A stretch of 64,000 nucleotides of DNA from Streptomyces litmocidini (GTDB lineage: Bacteria > Actinomycetota > Actinomycetes > Streptomycetales > Streptomycetaceae), in the NCBI RefSeq assembly GCF_014649755.1, contig NZ_BMTQ01000011.1, positions 124,001 to 188,000 on the forward strand, in the 5' to 3' direction. A model generated the notes under the pieces. That model was not told the DNA's origin, ran no database searches, and worked only from the letters and a program-made list of their open reading frames with translations. Made by a program: the position numbers and the translations under genes. Positions 43,665-53,597 of the stretch are shown here, piece by piece (position 1 is the stretch's first letter; each line of letters opens with the position of its first letter).

Positions 43665-44506
43665 CGCCGCTCGTCACGTTCGCGGTCCTCGTCGCGGCCG
43701 TCACGCACGCCGGCTGGAACGCGATCGCGCACGGCGTCAGGGACCAGTTGCTCTCGTTCACGCTGATCGCCGGCGGCGGGGCGCTGATCGGCGCGGTGAC
43801 GGCCCTGTTCGCCCCGCTGCCGGCGGCGTGGCCGTACCTGATCGCCTCCGCGCTCCTCCACATCGGCTACTACGTCCTGCTGATGCGCTCGTTCACCCTC
43901 GGGGACTTCGGCCAGATGTATCCGATCGCACGCGGGACGGCCCCGCTGGTCGTGACCTTCCTCGCGGCGGTCTTCGTCCACGAGGTGCCGGACGGGCGGC
44001 AGTTGCTCGGGGTGGCGGTGGCCTGCGCGGGCCTGACGGGCCTCGCCCTGTGGGGCATCCGCGGCAAGGACGCCCGCCCGCACTGGCCCGCGCTGCTCGC
44101 GGCGGGCGCGACGGGCCTGGCGATCGCCCTCTACACGGTCGTGGACGGCGTCGGCGTCCGCGCCTCCGGCACCCCGCTCGGCTACATCGCGTGGCTGATG
44201 ATCCTGGAGGGCCTGGCGATCCCGGCGTACGCCCTCTGGACCCGCCGCGCGGCGCTCCTCCCCCAACTCCGCCCGTACGCGGCCCGGGGCCTGCTCGGCG
44301 CGGCCCTCTCGGTGGCGGCGTACGCCCTCGTCCTGTGGGCCCAGACGAAGGCCCCGCTGGCCCCGATCGCCGCCCTGCGCGAGTCCTCCATCATCGTGGG
44401 CGCGGCCATCGGCGCCCTCTTCTTCAAGGAACGCTTCGGCGCCCCGAGGGTCGCGGCGGCGGGCCTGATGGTGGTGGGGATCGGCCTGATGCTGCACGCG
44501 GGGTGA
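43661..44506 (+). CDS. EamA/DMT-family transporter
   Basis: The 281-residue protein has ten hydrophobic spans in two EamA halves (first half around SFTLGDFGQMYPIARGTAPLV, second ending LRESSIIVGAAIGALFFKERFG). DMT exporters move amino acids or other metabolites outward. GTG 43661 overlaps the preceding YbaK gene by four bases. The pairing of a deacylase with a transporter is not explained. Confidence 0.86.
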   Translation: MTPLVTFAVLVAAVTHAGWNAIAHGVRDQLLSFTLIAGGGALIGAVTALFAPLPAAWPYLIASALLHIGYYVLLMRSFTLGDFGQMYPIARGTAPLVVTFLAAVFVHEVPDGRQLLGVAVACAGLTGLALWGIRGKDARPHWPALLAAGATGLAIALYTVVDGVGVRASGTPLGYIAWLMILEGLAIPAYALWTRRAALLPQLRPYAARGLLGAALSVAAYALVLWAQTKAPLAPIAALRESSIIVGAAIGALFFKERFGAPRVAAAGLMVVGIGLMLHAG

Positions 44507-44514
44507 GCCCCGCA

Positions 44515-44547
44515 GGGGGCTGCCGACGACGTCGGCCGTCGGCCCCC
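44515..44547. terminator. Hairpin after EamA gene
   Basis: GGGGG (44515-44519) and CCGACG (44523-44528) pair with CGTCGG (44537-44542) and CCCCC (44543-44547), with a three-base bulge. It lies in the convergent gap before the SDR gene. Confidence 0.6.
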
Positions 44548-44620
44548 GTACCGGTCAGAGGACCTCGCACGAGGCCCGGAAGAGGTCCGTCCGGCCCGGC
44601 CGGCAGGGCGCCCCCCGGGG

Positions 44621-45406
44621 TCACCGCTCGCCCAGCACCTCCCCGAAGTGGGTGTTCACCGCCAGCAGGCCGCCGTCGACGCGGAGGGTCGTGCCCGTGA
44701 TCCAGGAGGCGTCGGTGGAGGCCAGGAAGGCCACCGCCGCCGCCACGTCCTCCGGGGTGCCGACGCGGCCCAGGGGGTAGACGCGGGTGGCCAGGGCCGT
44801 GAGGTCGGTTTCCCGGCCCGCCCAGGCCGGGGTCGCGATCGTGCCCGGGACGACCTGGTTGACCCGCACCCCGCGCGGCGCCGCGTCGCCCGCCAGGGTG
44901 CGGGTGAAGGAGGCCAGGGCCGCCTTCGCCGCGCTGTACGCGTGGCCGCCGAAGTCCGCCTCCGCGTTGACCGAGCCGATCGTGACGATCGCCCCGCGCC
45001 CGCCGGCCGCCGCGAGGTGCGGCATGGCCGCCCGGGCGCAGCGGACGGCGCCCATGAACGTGACGTCGTGCTGGACGGCCCAGGTCTCGTCCGGCTCGTC
45101 CTCGAAGCGGTCGCGGTCGGGGGTGACGGGCCCGAGCGCGTTGTTGACGAGGACGTCGAGGCGGCCGAAGGTCCTCACCGCGTACGAGACGGCCGTTTCC
45201 ACCGAGGCCCGGTCCGCCACGTCGCAGCGCAGCGCCTCCGCCCCCGGGAGCGCCGTCGCGGTCGCCCGCGCCGCCTCCTCGTCGATGTCGGTGACGAGGA
45301 CCCGCGCGCCCTCCTCCGCGAGCCGCCGGGCGGTGGCGGCTCCGATGCCGCGCCCCGCGCCCGTGACCAGTGCCGCACATCCCCGGAAACGCTCTCTGAG
45401 GTCCAT
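44621..45406 (-). CDS. Short-chain dehydrogenase/reductase
   Basis: The 261-residue classical SDR has TGAGRGIG (cofactor loop), LVNNALG, the catalytic Ser in IVTIGSVN and YSAAK (Tyr/Lys). The acidic residue in TDID after beta-2 suggests NAD over NADP. It has an FabG-like C-terminus (ITGTTLRVDGGLL). The substrate is unknown. ATG 45406 gives the standard N-terminus. It diverges from a LysE-type exporter. Confidence 0.85.
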   Translation of the reverse strand: MDLRERFRGCAALVTGAGRGIGAATARRLAEEGARVLVTDIDEEAARATATALPGAEALRCDVADRASVETAVSYAVRTFGRLDVLVNNALGPVTPDRDRFEDEPDETWAVQHDVTFMGAVRCARAAMPHLAAAGGRGAIVTIGSVNAEADFGGHAYSAAKAALASFTRTLAGDAAPRGVRVNQVVPGTIATPAWAGRETDLTALATRVYPLGRVGTPEDVAAAVAFLASTDASWITGTTLRVDGGLLAVNTHFGEVLGER

Positions 45407-45501
45407 GGGCCGATCCCAGCATCCCGGAAAACCCTCCCGCAACGACCCCGTGATCACCTGACGTCGCAAGTCCGGTGTCACCTGAACGAGAAGACGGGAA
45501 A

Positions 45502-46119
45502 ATGGGTCAGCTCATCGCCGTGGCGGTCATCACCGTCCTGGCCGTCATCAGCCCCGGCGCGGACTTCGCCATGACCGTCCGCAACAGCTATCTGTACGGG
45601 CGGACGGCGGGCGTCCTCGCGGCCGTCGGGATCTCCCTCGGCGTGCTCGTCCACGTCGCGTACACGATGCTGGGCGTGGGCCTGCTCGTGTCCCGTACGC
45701 CGGCGCTGTTCACGGCGATGAAGCTGATCGGCGCCGCGTACCTGGTGTACATCGGGTACAGGACCTTCGTCACCGAGTCCCGGGTGGACGTGGACCTTTC
45801 GGACGACGCCGGGATGGCGAAGGCCGGGGCGCTGCGCACCGGGTTCCTGACCAACGCGCTCAATCCGAAGACGATGCTCTTCGTGCTGAGCACGTACACG
45901 CAGGTCGTCAGCGCCGACACCCCGGTCCTCCAGCAGGCCGGCTACGGCCTGTTCATGTCGTTCGCCCACCTGGTGTGGTTCGGAATCGCCGCCGTCCTCT
46001 TCTCCCGCTCCGCCCTGCGGACGCGGCTGTTGCGGCGGCAGGGCGTGCTCAACAAGGTCATCGGGACCGTGCTCGTCGGACTCGGGGCGGCACTGGCGCT
46101 GACGCCCGCCGTGGCCTGA
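45502..46119 (+). CDS. LysE/RhtB-family amino-acid exporter
   Basis: The 205-residue protein has about six spans and the family start ISPGADFAMTVRNSYLYGRTAGVLAAVGISLG, followed by ALNPKTMLFV. Such proteins export lysine, arginine, homoserine or threonine. ATG 45502 is preferred over an upstream in-frame GTG because family members begin at this methionine. The ribosome site is weak. Confidence 0.87.
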   Translation: MGQLIAVAVITVLAVISPGADFAMTVRNSYLYGRTAGVLAAVGISLGVLVHVAYTMLGVGLLVSRTPALFTAMKLIGAAYLVYIGYRTFVTESRVDVDLSDDAGMAKAGALRTGFLTNALNPKTMLFVLSTYTQVVSADTPVLQQAGYGLFMSFAHLVWFGIAAVLFSRSALRTRLLRRQGVLNKVIGTVLVGLGAALALTPAVA

Positions 46120-46126
46120 GGCCGTC

Positions 46127-46147
46127 CGGCGGGGGACGCGCCCGCCG
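46127..46147. terminator. Short convergent hairpin between LysE and YbaK-domain genes
   Basis: CGGCGGG (46127-46133) pairs with CCCGCCG (46141-46147) over a 7-base loop in the 28-base gap. Confidence 0.45.
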
Positions 46148-46669
46148 TCAGTCCGTGGAGACCCGCTCGACGCGCGGTTCCGCGATCGAGCGGTAGTCCT
46201 CGGCCGAGAGGGCGAGCGAGCGGTCGAGCCGGGCCGCGTTGAAGTAGAGCTCCTCGTGCGCCAGGAGGTCCGGGTCGACGAACAGGTCGAGCCGTTCGTC
46301 GAAGGCGAAGGGGAGGATGGTGCCGCTCGGGGAGCCCGCGAGTTCCTCGGCGATCTCCGGGGAGGCGAAGGAGACGTACGTGCCGCCGTACAGCGCCTTC
46401 ACCGCCGCGAGGTCGATGCGCCGGTCACCGGGGACGACGACCAGCGCGAACCGCTTCTCCTTCTTGCCGATCTTCACCATCGCGATGATGCACTTGGCGG
46501 CCTGCGCGAGGTCGTGGCCGCGGAGCGCGCTGACCGCCTCGGTGGCGCCCTCGGGGGCGTGCTCGATGACCCGGTAGGAGGCCCCCCGCTCGTCGAGGAG
46601 GGCGAGCAGCTTCCCGTACGTGTCGTTCGTGGGGTTCATCGTGTCGGTCGTGGAGTCCACCGTCGTCAT
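46148..46669 (-). CDS. YbaK/ProX-type editing-domain protein
   Basis: The 173-residue single-domain YbaK-superfamily protein has AQAAKCIIAMVKIGKKEKRFALVVVPGDRRIDLAAVKALYG, with Lys residues in the expected pocket, and ELAGSPSGTILPFAF. It is closer to the YeaK/ProXp group than to the protein at 43176. It probably clears mischarged tRNA. ATG 46669 has GGGAG 8 bases upstream; M 46639 is an alternative. Confidence 0.83.
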   Translation of the reverse strand: MTTVDSTTDTMNPTNDTYGKLLALLDERGASYRVIEHAPEGATEAVSALRGHDLAQAAKCIIAMVKIGKKEKRFALVVVPGDRRIDLAAVKALYGGTYVSFASPEIAEELAGSPSGTILPFAFDERLDLFVDPDLLAHEELYFNAARLDRSLALSAEDYRSIAEPRVERVSTD

Positions 46670-46721
46670 GCGTCCGCTCCCCTGCAACTGGTCCGTTCCT
46701 CCGGTGCCTCGACCCTACGCG

Positions 46722-47924
46722 TCAGAGCGCCGCCGTCTTCACCGCGCGCACCAGCGCCTGGGCGCGCGGGTCGGCCGTGACCGTCTTGCGCATGCCGTTG
46801 GTGACGTATCCGAAGGCGATCCCCGAGTCCGGGTCGGCGAAGCCGAGGGAGCCGCCGCGGCCGGGGTGGCCGAAGGAGGACGGGCCGAGGAGCGGGGAGG
46901 CCGGGCCGTGCAGCATGTGGCCGAGGCCGAAGCGCGTGCCGACGAGGAGGACCCGGTCCGGGCCCGCCGACTCCTCCGCGCGGGCGAGGGCGAGCGTCTC
47001 CGGGGCGAAGAGGCGCCCGGCGCCGTCGACGGGGCCGAGGGCGGCCGCGTAGAAGCGGGAGAGGGCGCGGGCGGTGGCGACACCGGCCGAGCCGGGGAGT
47101 TCGGCGGCCCGGTAGACGGGGTCGTTCTCGTCGGGCTTGGGGTCGATGACCCCGAAGGCGCGGCGGGTGAGGGAGTCCGGGTCCTGGTAGGCCTCGGCGA
47201 CGGAGCGCTTGGGGCGGACCTTGAGCGCGCCGCCGCCCGGCGGGTCGATCTCCTCGACGGGGCCGAGCCGGCCGACGCGGTGGGCCTCGGCGTCGGGCAG
47301 GCCGATCCACAGGTCGAGGCCGAGGGGGCCGGTGATCTCGTCGGCGACCCAGCGGCCGATGGTGCGGCCGGTGACCCGGTGGACCAGGCCGGAGAGGAGC
47401 CAGCTGAAGGTGTGGGCGTGGTAGCCGTGGGCGGTGCCGGGCTCCCAGACGGGCGCCTGGGCGGCCATCGCCCCGGTCGCGGTCTCCAGGTCGACCGCCT
47501 CGGCGAGGCTGAGGGGCCGGTCGAGGACGGGTACCCCGGCCCGGTGGGCGAGGAGCTGCCGTACGGTCACCCGGTCCTTGCCGTGGGCCTTGAAGCCGGG
47601 CCAGTACGTGGCGACGGGGGCGTCCAGGTCGAGCAGTCCGCGCTGGTGCAGCAGCAGGGGGACGGCGGCGGCGACGCCCTTGGTGGCCGAGCGGACGACC
47701 TGGGCGGTGTCGGCGGTCCAGGGGGCCGAGCCGTCGACGTCGCGGGTGCCCGCCCACAGGTCGACGACCTTCTCGCCGTCGCGGTGGACCGTGACGGCCG
47801 CGCCGCGCTCGCCCCGCTGCTCGAAGTTGCGCAGGAACGCGTCCCTGACGGGCTCCCAGCCCGCCGCCACCGTGCCCTGGACGTCCACCTGACCCACACT
47901 CTCTTCCGTACGACCGGATCCCAT
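46722..47924 (-). CDS. Class C beta-lactamase-like serine hydrolase (esterase type)
   Basis: The roughly 400-residue protein has S79-A-T-K82 (SxxK nucleophile) and a GYHAHTFSWLLSGLV segment at the YxN position, as in EstB-type esterases. A GHPGRGGSLGFADP loop stands near the KTG position. No signal peptide is present, so it is cytoplasmic and more likely an esterase or amidase than a true beta-lactamase. The start is uncertain: ATG 47924 is the longest, but the conserved sequence begins near VDVQGTV (GTG about 47888). Confidence 0.83.
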   Translation of the reverse strand: MGSGRTEESVGQVDVQGTVAAGWEPVRDAFLRNFEQRGERGAAVTVHRDGEKVVDLWAGTRDVDGSAPWTADTAQVVRSATKGVAAAVPLLLHQRGLLDLDAPVATYWPGFKAHGKDRVTVRQLLAHRAGVPVLDRPLSLAEAVDLETATGAMAAQAPVWEPGTAHGYHAHTFSWLLSGLVHRVTGRTIGRWVADEITGPLGLDLWIGLPDAEAHRVGRLGPVEEIDPPGGGALKVRPKRSVAEAYQDPDSLTRRAFGVIDPKPDENDPVYRAAELPGSAGVATARALSRFYAAALGPVDGAGRLFAPETLALARAEESAGPDRVLLVGTRFGLGHMLHGPASPLLGPSSFGHPGRGGSLGFADPDSGIAFGYVTNGMRKTVTADPRAQALVRAVKTAAL

Positions 47925-48212
47925 GGTGCAACGCGAGGGGGGACGGCCGGATTCCGGGGTCGGGTGGGCGCCCGGGACGGTCGGGCGAGGTGGATCGTGA
48001 AGCGCCGCACGTCCGGGGCGATCGTCTCGGCGTGGACCGAGCGGACGACGGTCCGGTCGCCCCGGGCGGGGGCGCCGCCGGGGTTCACGGGGAAGTCGGA
48101 CCGCTGTGCGAGCCGGCCGATGAGGGTGGTGACCCGGTCCTCACCTCGGTTCCGCCCCCGCGCGGAGCGCCTCGGCACGACCCACCGGCAGGACCGGCCG
48201 GTCGGAGCAGAG
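47925..48212. other. Gap between serine hydrolase and nickel transporter genes, with a possible gene remnant
   Basis: No complete gene fits here. On the minus strand, a frame from GTG about 48133 down to about 47965 encodes TTLIGRLAQRSDFPVNPGG and on to DVRRFTIHLARPSR, with normal high third-position GC. It then degrades and enters the hydrolase gene out of frame. It could be the surviving 5' part of a lost gene. I recognise no family. Confidence 0.3.
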
Positions 48213-48958
<746 letters not shown>

Positions 48959-48962
<4 letters not shown>

Positions 48963-49723
48963 GCGGTCGTCCGTCCGAGGAGGCAGATCAGGAGTGCGGA
49001 GAGCGGCAGGGCGGCGGCGTACGCCCACTGGGCGCGGGTGGCGGTCGCCTCGTCGATGACCGGCATGGTGCCGGTGTAGCCGCGGCTGACCATGGCGAGG
49101 TGGACGCGTTCGCCGCGCTCGTACGAGCGGATGAAGAGCGCGCCGGCGGACTTGGCGAGGACGCCCCAGTGGCGGACGCCCTTCGCCTCGAAGCCGCGCG
49201 AGCGGCGGGCGACGGACATGCGGCGCATCTCGTCGGTGATGACGTCGCCGTACCGGATCATGAACGAGGCGATCTGGACGAGCAGCGGCGGCAGCTTGAG
49301 GCGCTGGAGGCCGAGGACCAGGGCCCGCAGTTCGGTGGTGGAGGCGAGGAGCACGGAGGCGGCGACGCCGAGGGTGCCCTTGGCGAGGACGTTCCATGCG
49401 CCCCACAGTCCGGGGACGCTCAGCGGGAGGCCGAGGACCTCCGTCCGCTCTCCGGGGACCACGAAGGGCATGAGCAGCGCGAAGGCGACGAACGGGATCT
49501 CGATGAGCAGCCGCTTGAGGAGGAACCCGGCCGGGATCCGGGCCTTCGCCGCGACGGCCGCGAGGAGCGCGGCGTAGAGGGCGAAGGCCCAGACGGCCTC
49601 GCGGGGCGTCGAGACGACGACCACGACGAAGCCGAGGACGGCCGCGAGCTTGGTGTGCGGGGGCAGTCCGTGCACGGGCGAGTGCCCGTGCCGGTAGAGC
49701 TTGTGCGCGTGCCCCGCTCCCAC
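48959..49723 (-). CDS. nikQ: ECF nickel/cobalt transporter transmembrane protein (CbiQ/NikQ)
   Basis: The 254-residue T component has about five spans (around LAAVLGFVVVVVSTPREAVWAFALYAALLAAV and VAFALLMPFVV). The coupling helices carry the ARRSRGFEAKGVR motif that docks on the ATPase. GTG 49723 is one base from the nikMN stop, so translation is coupled. Confidence 0.92.
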
Positions 49724-49724
49724 G

Positions 49725-50750
49725 TCAGGCCTCCAAGGCGGCGGTCCTGCGGCGGCGTACGCCCCAGAAGGCGCCGGTGCCGACGGCGAGGGTGGCGCCG
49801 ACGCCGATCGCGCCGGCGAGGCCGCCGGAGAGGCGGGGGGCCTCGATGCCCTGGACGCCGTAGTCGGCGAGCGGGGAGTCCGCGGCGGCGTGCTCCTCGA
49901 CGTTCTTGTCGATGCCCTGGTCGGCGGCGACCTTCTCCAGGCCGTCGGGGCTGGCGGAGGCGTAGAAGGAGACGAAGCCGGCGAGGACGAGGGCGGTGAC
50001 GACGCCGCCGATCCACAGCTTCTTCGGGGAGCCGCCGGCCGCCGGGGCGGCGGCGGGGGCGGCGTCGACGAGTTCGCCGTCGACGCGGAGCTTGAGCGGC
50101 GCGGTCAGTCCGCGGGCGCCGTACACCAGGTCGGGGCGGACGGCGACGACGGCGCCGACGGTCAGCATGGTGATGACGGCCTCGCCGACGCCGATGAGGA
50201 CGTGCACGCCGACCATGGCCGTGAGGACCTTGGGGACGGGGACGTCGGTGGTGCCGCCGATGGCGTAGATGAGGGTGAAGGCGGCGGCCGCGGCCGGTAC
50301 GGAGACGAGCGCGGCGGCGAACGAGGCCACGGTCACCGAGCGGCGGGTGCGCGGCAGGAGGAGGACCAGGCCGCGGAAGAGGGCGTAGGCGACGACGACG
50401 GTGACGACGCCCATGACCGTGATGTTCACGCCGAGGGCGGTGAGGCCGCCGTCGGCGAAGAGGATGCCCTGCATGAGCAGGACGACGGCGATGCACAGGA
50501 CGCCGGTCCAGGGCCCGACGAGGATCGCGGCGAGCGCCCCGCCGAGGAGGTGGCCGCTGGTGCCGGCCGCGACGGGGAAGTTCAGCATCTGCACGGCGAA
50601 GATGAAGGCCGCGACGAGGCCGGCGAGGGGCGCGGTCCGCTCGTCCAGCTCGCGGCGGGCTCCGCGCAGGCCGGCGGCGACGGCGCCGGCGGCGACGACA
50701 CCGGCGGCGACCGATACGGGGGCGTTGATGAATCCGTCAGGTACATGCAC
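49725..50750 (-). CDS. nikMN: ECF nickel/cobalt substrate-binding protein, NikM fused to PDGLE (NikN-like) domain
   Basis: The 341-residue protein begins Met-His-Val-Pro-Asp-Gly-Phe. In this family the free N-terminus and His2 ligate the metal, which fixes the start at GTG 50750 exactly. Seven spans of CbiM type follow, including GTSGHLLGGALAAILVGPWTG. The C-terminal part (KKLWIGGVVTALVLAG ... SASPDGLEKVA) is the PDGLE/NikN-like module fused in one chain. The Nur-like box upstream favours nickel over cobalt. No Shine-Dalgarno sequence is seen before the GTG. Confidence 0.92.
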   Translation of the reverse strand: MHVPDGFINAPVSVAAGVVAAGAVAAGLRGARRELDERTAPLAGLVAAFIFAVQMLNFPVAAGTSGHLLGGALAAILVGPWTGVLCIAVVLLMQGILFADGGLTALGVNITVMGVVTVVVAYALFRGLVLLLPRTRRSVTVASFAAALVSVPAAAAAFTLIYAIGGTTDVPVPKVLTAMVGVHVLIGVGEAVITMLTVGAVVAVRPDLVYGARGLTAPLKLRVDGELVDAAPAAAPAAGGSPKKLWIGGVVTALVLAGFVSFYASASPDGLEKVAADQGIDKNVEEHAAADSPLADYGVQGIEAPRLSGGLAGAIGVGATLAVGTGAFWGVRRRRTAALEA

Positions 50751-50765
50751 GTTCGAAATGATAGA

Positions 50766-50794
50766 GCGCTCTTGCGAAGAGCTTGCAAGAGCGC
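50766..50794. promoter_or_regulatory. Nur-box-like palindrome upstream of nikMN
   Basis: GCGCTCTTGC (50766-50775) and GCAAGAGCGC (50785-50794) form a perfect 10-bp inverted repeat around 9 bases. Inside it, TTGCGA-N5-TTGCAA (50772-50788) fits the published Streptomyces Nur consensus tTGCaa-N5-ttGCAA. It sits 16-44 bases upstream of the nikMN start. Nickel-bound Nur would repress here. Confidence 0.75.
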
Positions 50795-50917
50795 ATGGGT
50801 CACAGAACCCCGGCGCGTGACCCCGCGCACACCTCCCTCCCCGTACGCATGCACCGCGCACCGGTAGGGAAGGAGTGGGACATTGGTAGACAAGAGGACA
50901 AAAGGTGAGGAGTCACC

Positions 50918-51280
50918 ATGGCCGCCGTAAACGAACACGTGATCGACGACCATGCCAAGGGGCGGATCATCAACGACGCCCCCCTCTCCCGCCCCGTCCC
51001 CGTGGTCCTGCGCTACGACCCCGACCACTCCCCCGGAACCGTCCGCTTCGTCTTCCCGGGCGCCGTCGAGTGGTCCTTCCCCCGCGCCGTCCTGGAGACG
51101 GGGATGCGCACCCCGACCCGCCGCGGCGACATCGGCGTCTGGCCGTGCGGCCGGGTGCAGACGGTCGTCGAACTCCACCGGGACGACGGGGTCACGGTCG
51201 TGCAGTTCGACACCACCGCCCTGCTGCGCTTCCTCAAGCACACGTACGCCGCCGGCACGTCGTCGATGACGACGCACTGA
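50918..51280 (+). CDS. ssgE: SsgA-family sporulation/cell-division regulator (probably SsgE)
   Basis: The 120-residue SsgA-like protein shows the family core VPVVLRYDPDHSPGTVRFVFPGAVEWSFPRAVLETGM and GDIGVWPC. These actinomycete-specific proteins localise wall-synthesis and lytic enzymes in septation and spore maturation. The name ssgE rests on genomic context (pmt/PBP upstream, MMPL downstream), as recalled for S. coelicolor SCO3158, plus the short length. GAGGAG precedes ATG 50918. Confidence 0.8.
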   Translation: MAAVNEHVIDDHAKGRIINDAPLSRPVPVVLRYDPDHSPGTVRFVFPGAVEWSFPRAVLETGMRTPTRRGDIGVWPCGRVQTVVELHRDDGVTVVQFDTTALLRFLKHTYAAGTSSMTTH

Positions 51281-51302
51281 CGGCGTACGGAGCGCGGGGG
51301 CG

Positions 51303-53498
51303 TCAGACCTTCACGAGGTCCGGCCTCGCGACGCCGGGCCCGTCCTCGGGGCGGGCGAGGCCCTCGCCCTCCACGTCCACGTTCGGCAGGACCCGGTCCA
51401 GCCACCTCGGCAGCCACCAGGCCTTGCGGCCGAGGAGCGCGAGGACGGCCGGAACGATCGCCATGCGGACCACGAAGGCGTCGAAGAGGACGGCGGCGGC
51501 CAGGCCGAAGCCGATCATCTTGACCATCTGGTCGTCCATGCCGATGAAGCCGGAGAAGACCGCGATCATGATCACCGCGGCGGCGGTGACCACCCGGGCG
51601 CTGTGCCGGAAGCCGGTCACGATCGCCTCGCCGGGCCGCTGGCCGTGCACGTACGCCTCGCGCATCCGGGTGACGAGGAAGACCTCGTAGTCCATCGCGA
51701 GGCCGAAGACCACGCCCACCATGAAGATCGGCATCATCGACATGATCGGGCCGGTCTGCTCGACGCCGAAGAGACCGCCGAGCCAGCCCCACTGGAAGAC
51801 CGCGACGACCGCGCCGAGGGCCGCGACCACCGAGAGCAGGAAGCCGAGGGCCGCCTTCAGGGGGACGAGGACCGAGCGGAAGACGAGGGTCAGGAGCACG
51901 AAGGCGAGGCCGACGACGAGCGCCAGGTACGGCACGAGCGCGTCGTTCATCTTCTGCGAGAAGTCGATGTTCATCGCGGTGGCGCCGGTGACGAGGACGT
52001 CGTCGCCGGTGGCGTCGCGGATGTCGTGGACCAGGTCCTCGGTGGCCGCCGAGGACGGCCGGTCCTTCGGGACCACGGTGATCATCGCGGCGTCGCCGGC
52101 CTTGTTGGGCGTCGCCGGGGTGACCGCCGCCCAGCCGCCGAGGCCCTTGATCGTGGAGACCGTCCGGTCGGCGGTCGCCCTGTCGCCGTCCACGACGACG
52201 AGCAGCGGGCCGTTGAAGCCGGGGCCGAAGCCGTCGGACAGCGCGTCGTACGCCCGGCGCTCGGTGGTGGAGGTGGGCTTCACGCCGTCGTCCGGCAGGC
52301 CCATCTCCAGGGAGGCGGCGGGCACGGCGATCGCGCCGAGGCCGAGGACGCCGACGATCAGCACCATCAGCGGGCGACGGATGACGAAGCGGGCCCAGCG
52401 GGTGCCGCCGTTGGGCTTGCCGCCCGCCCCGGCGGCGGCCTCGCCGCCCTGTGCGCCCCCGCCGCCCCTCGCGCCCTTGCGCTGCTTGCGGCTGACGACC
52501 TTGTCGCCCGCGAAGCCGAGCAGGGCGGGGATGAGGGTGAGCGCGATGAGGACCGCGATCACGACCGTGCCGGCGGCGGCGAAGCCCATCTTCGTCAGCA
52601 TCGGGATGTTGACGACGGCCAGGCCCACCAGGGCGATGACGACGGTGAGTCCGGCGAAGACGACGGCGGAGCCGGCGGTGCCGACCGCGCGCCCGGCGGC
52701 GTCCTCCTTCGTACGGCCCTCGGCGAGCTCCGCGCGGTAGCGGGAGACGATGAAGAGGGCGTAGTCGATGCCGACGGCGAGGCCGATCATCGACGCGAGC
52801 GTGGAGGTGGTGGTGCCGAGGTCCAGGGCCTCGGCGAGTGCGGTGATCGACGAGACGCCGATGCCGACGCCGATGACCGCCGTGAGCAGCGGGAGCCCGG
52901 CCGCGACCAGCGAGCCGAAGGTGACGACGAGCACGATGCCCGCGAGGACGATGCCGATGGCCTCGCTCGCGCCCTGCTCCGGCATGGTCTGGAGGGCGTC
53001 GCCGCCGACCTCGACGGTCAGCCCCTTGCCCTGGGCGTTCAGTCCGGCCCGGGTCAGCGCCTCGCGCGTCCCGTCGGTCAGCTCCATGGCGTTGACCTTG
53101 TAGGAGACCGAGACGTAGGCGGTGGAGCCGTTCTGGGAGACGGCGTGCGCGGTGTACGGGTCGGTGACCTGGACGATCTGGTCCGAGCCGGACCTGAGCG
53201 CGGCGACGGTCTCCTCGACGACGGCCTTGTGGGCCGGGTCGGTCATCTTCTCGCCCTCGGGGGCCTTGAAGACGACGCGGGCGGTGGCTCCGTCGGCTCC
53301 GGCGCCCGGGAAGCGTTCTTCGAGCAGGTCGAAGGCGCGCTGGGCCTCGGTGCCGGGTATGGAGAAGGAGCTGGAGGTCGCGGTGGGCGCGGTGGCGGCA
53401 CCGACGCCGGCGAGCGCGAGGAGCGCCACCCAGAGGAGGGCGACGAGCCGTCGGCGCCGGAAGGCGGTGCGGCCCAGCTTGTAGAGGAACGTGGCCAC
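51303..53498 (-). CDS. MMPL/RND-family exporter
   Basis: The 731-residue membrane protein has about 12 spans and two large external loops (after span 1 and after span 7). MMPL motifs include IGLAVGIDYALFIVSRYR and VFGLAMDYEVFLVTRMREAYVHG. These proton-driven pumps export lipids, antibiotics or siderophore-like compounds. GTG 53498 (ATFLYKLGRTAFRRRRL) is chosen as the usual family start, with GGGAG 9 bases upstream. The TetR gene 99 bases upstream on the same strand probably controls it. Confidence 0.9.
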   Translation of the reverse strand: MATFLYKLGRTAFRRRRLVALLWVALLALAGVGAATAPTATSSSFSIPGTEAQRAFDLLEERFPGAGADGATARVVFKAPEGEKMTDPAHKAVVEETVAALRSGSDQIVQVTDPYTAHAVSQNGSTAYVSVSYKVNAMELTDGTREALTRAGLNAQGKGLTVEVGGDALQTMPEQGASEAIGIVLAGIVLVVTFGSLVAAGLPLLTAVIGVGIGVSSITALAEALDLGTTTSTLASMIGLAVGIDYALFIVSRYRAELAEGRTKEDAAGRAVGTAGSAVVFAGLTVVIALVGLAVVNIPMLTKMGFAAAGTVVIAVLIALTLIPALLGFAGDKVVSRKQRKGARGGGGAQGGEAAAGAGGKPNGGTRWARFVIRRPLMVLIVGVLGLGAIAVPAASLEMGLPDDGVKPTSTTERRAYDALSDGFGPGFNGPLLVVVDGDRATADRTVSTIKGLGGWAAVTPATPNKAGDAAMITVVPKDRPSSAATEDLVHDIRDATGDDVLVTGATAMNIDFSQKMNDALVPYLALVVGLAFVLLTLVFRSVLVPLKAALGFLLSVVAALGAVVAVFQWGWLGGLFGVEQTGPIMSMMPIFMVGVVFGLAMDYEVFLVTRMREAYVHGQRPGEAIVTGFRHSARVVTAAAVIMIAVFSGFIGMDDQMVKMIGFGLAAAVLFDAFVVRMAIVPAVLALLGRKAWWLPRWLDRVLPNVDVEGEGLARPEDGPGVARPDLVKV

Positions 53499-53597
53499 GG
53501 GGGCGTACTCCCGGTGTGGGGTGGGACAGGGCATGGGGAGCCGGCCCGACGGCGTGAGCGGTTCGTCGTCAGGGGGAGCGAACGGGGTCGCGTGGGG

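Noticed and set aside
46722..47924. A beta-lactam resistance gene
   Set aside because: Despite the SxxK motif there is no signal peptide and the YxN position is replaced, which fits cytoplasmic esterases.
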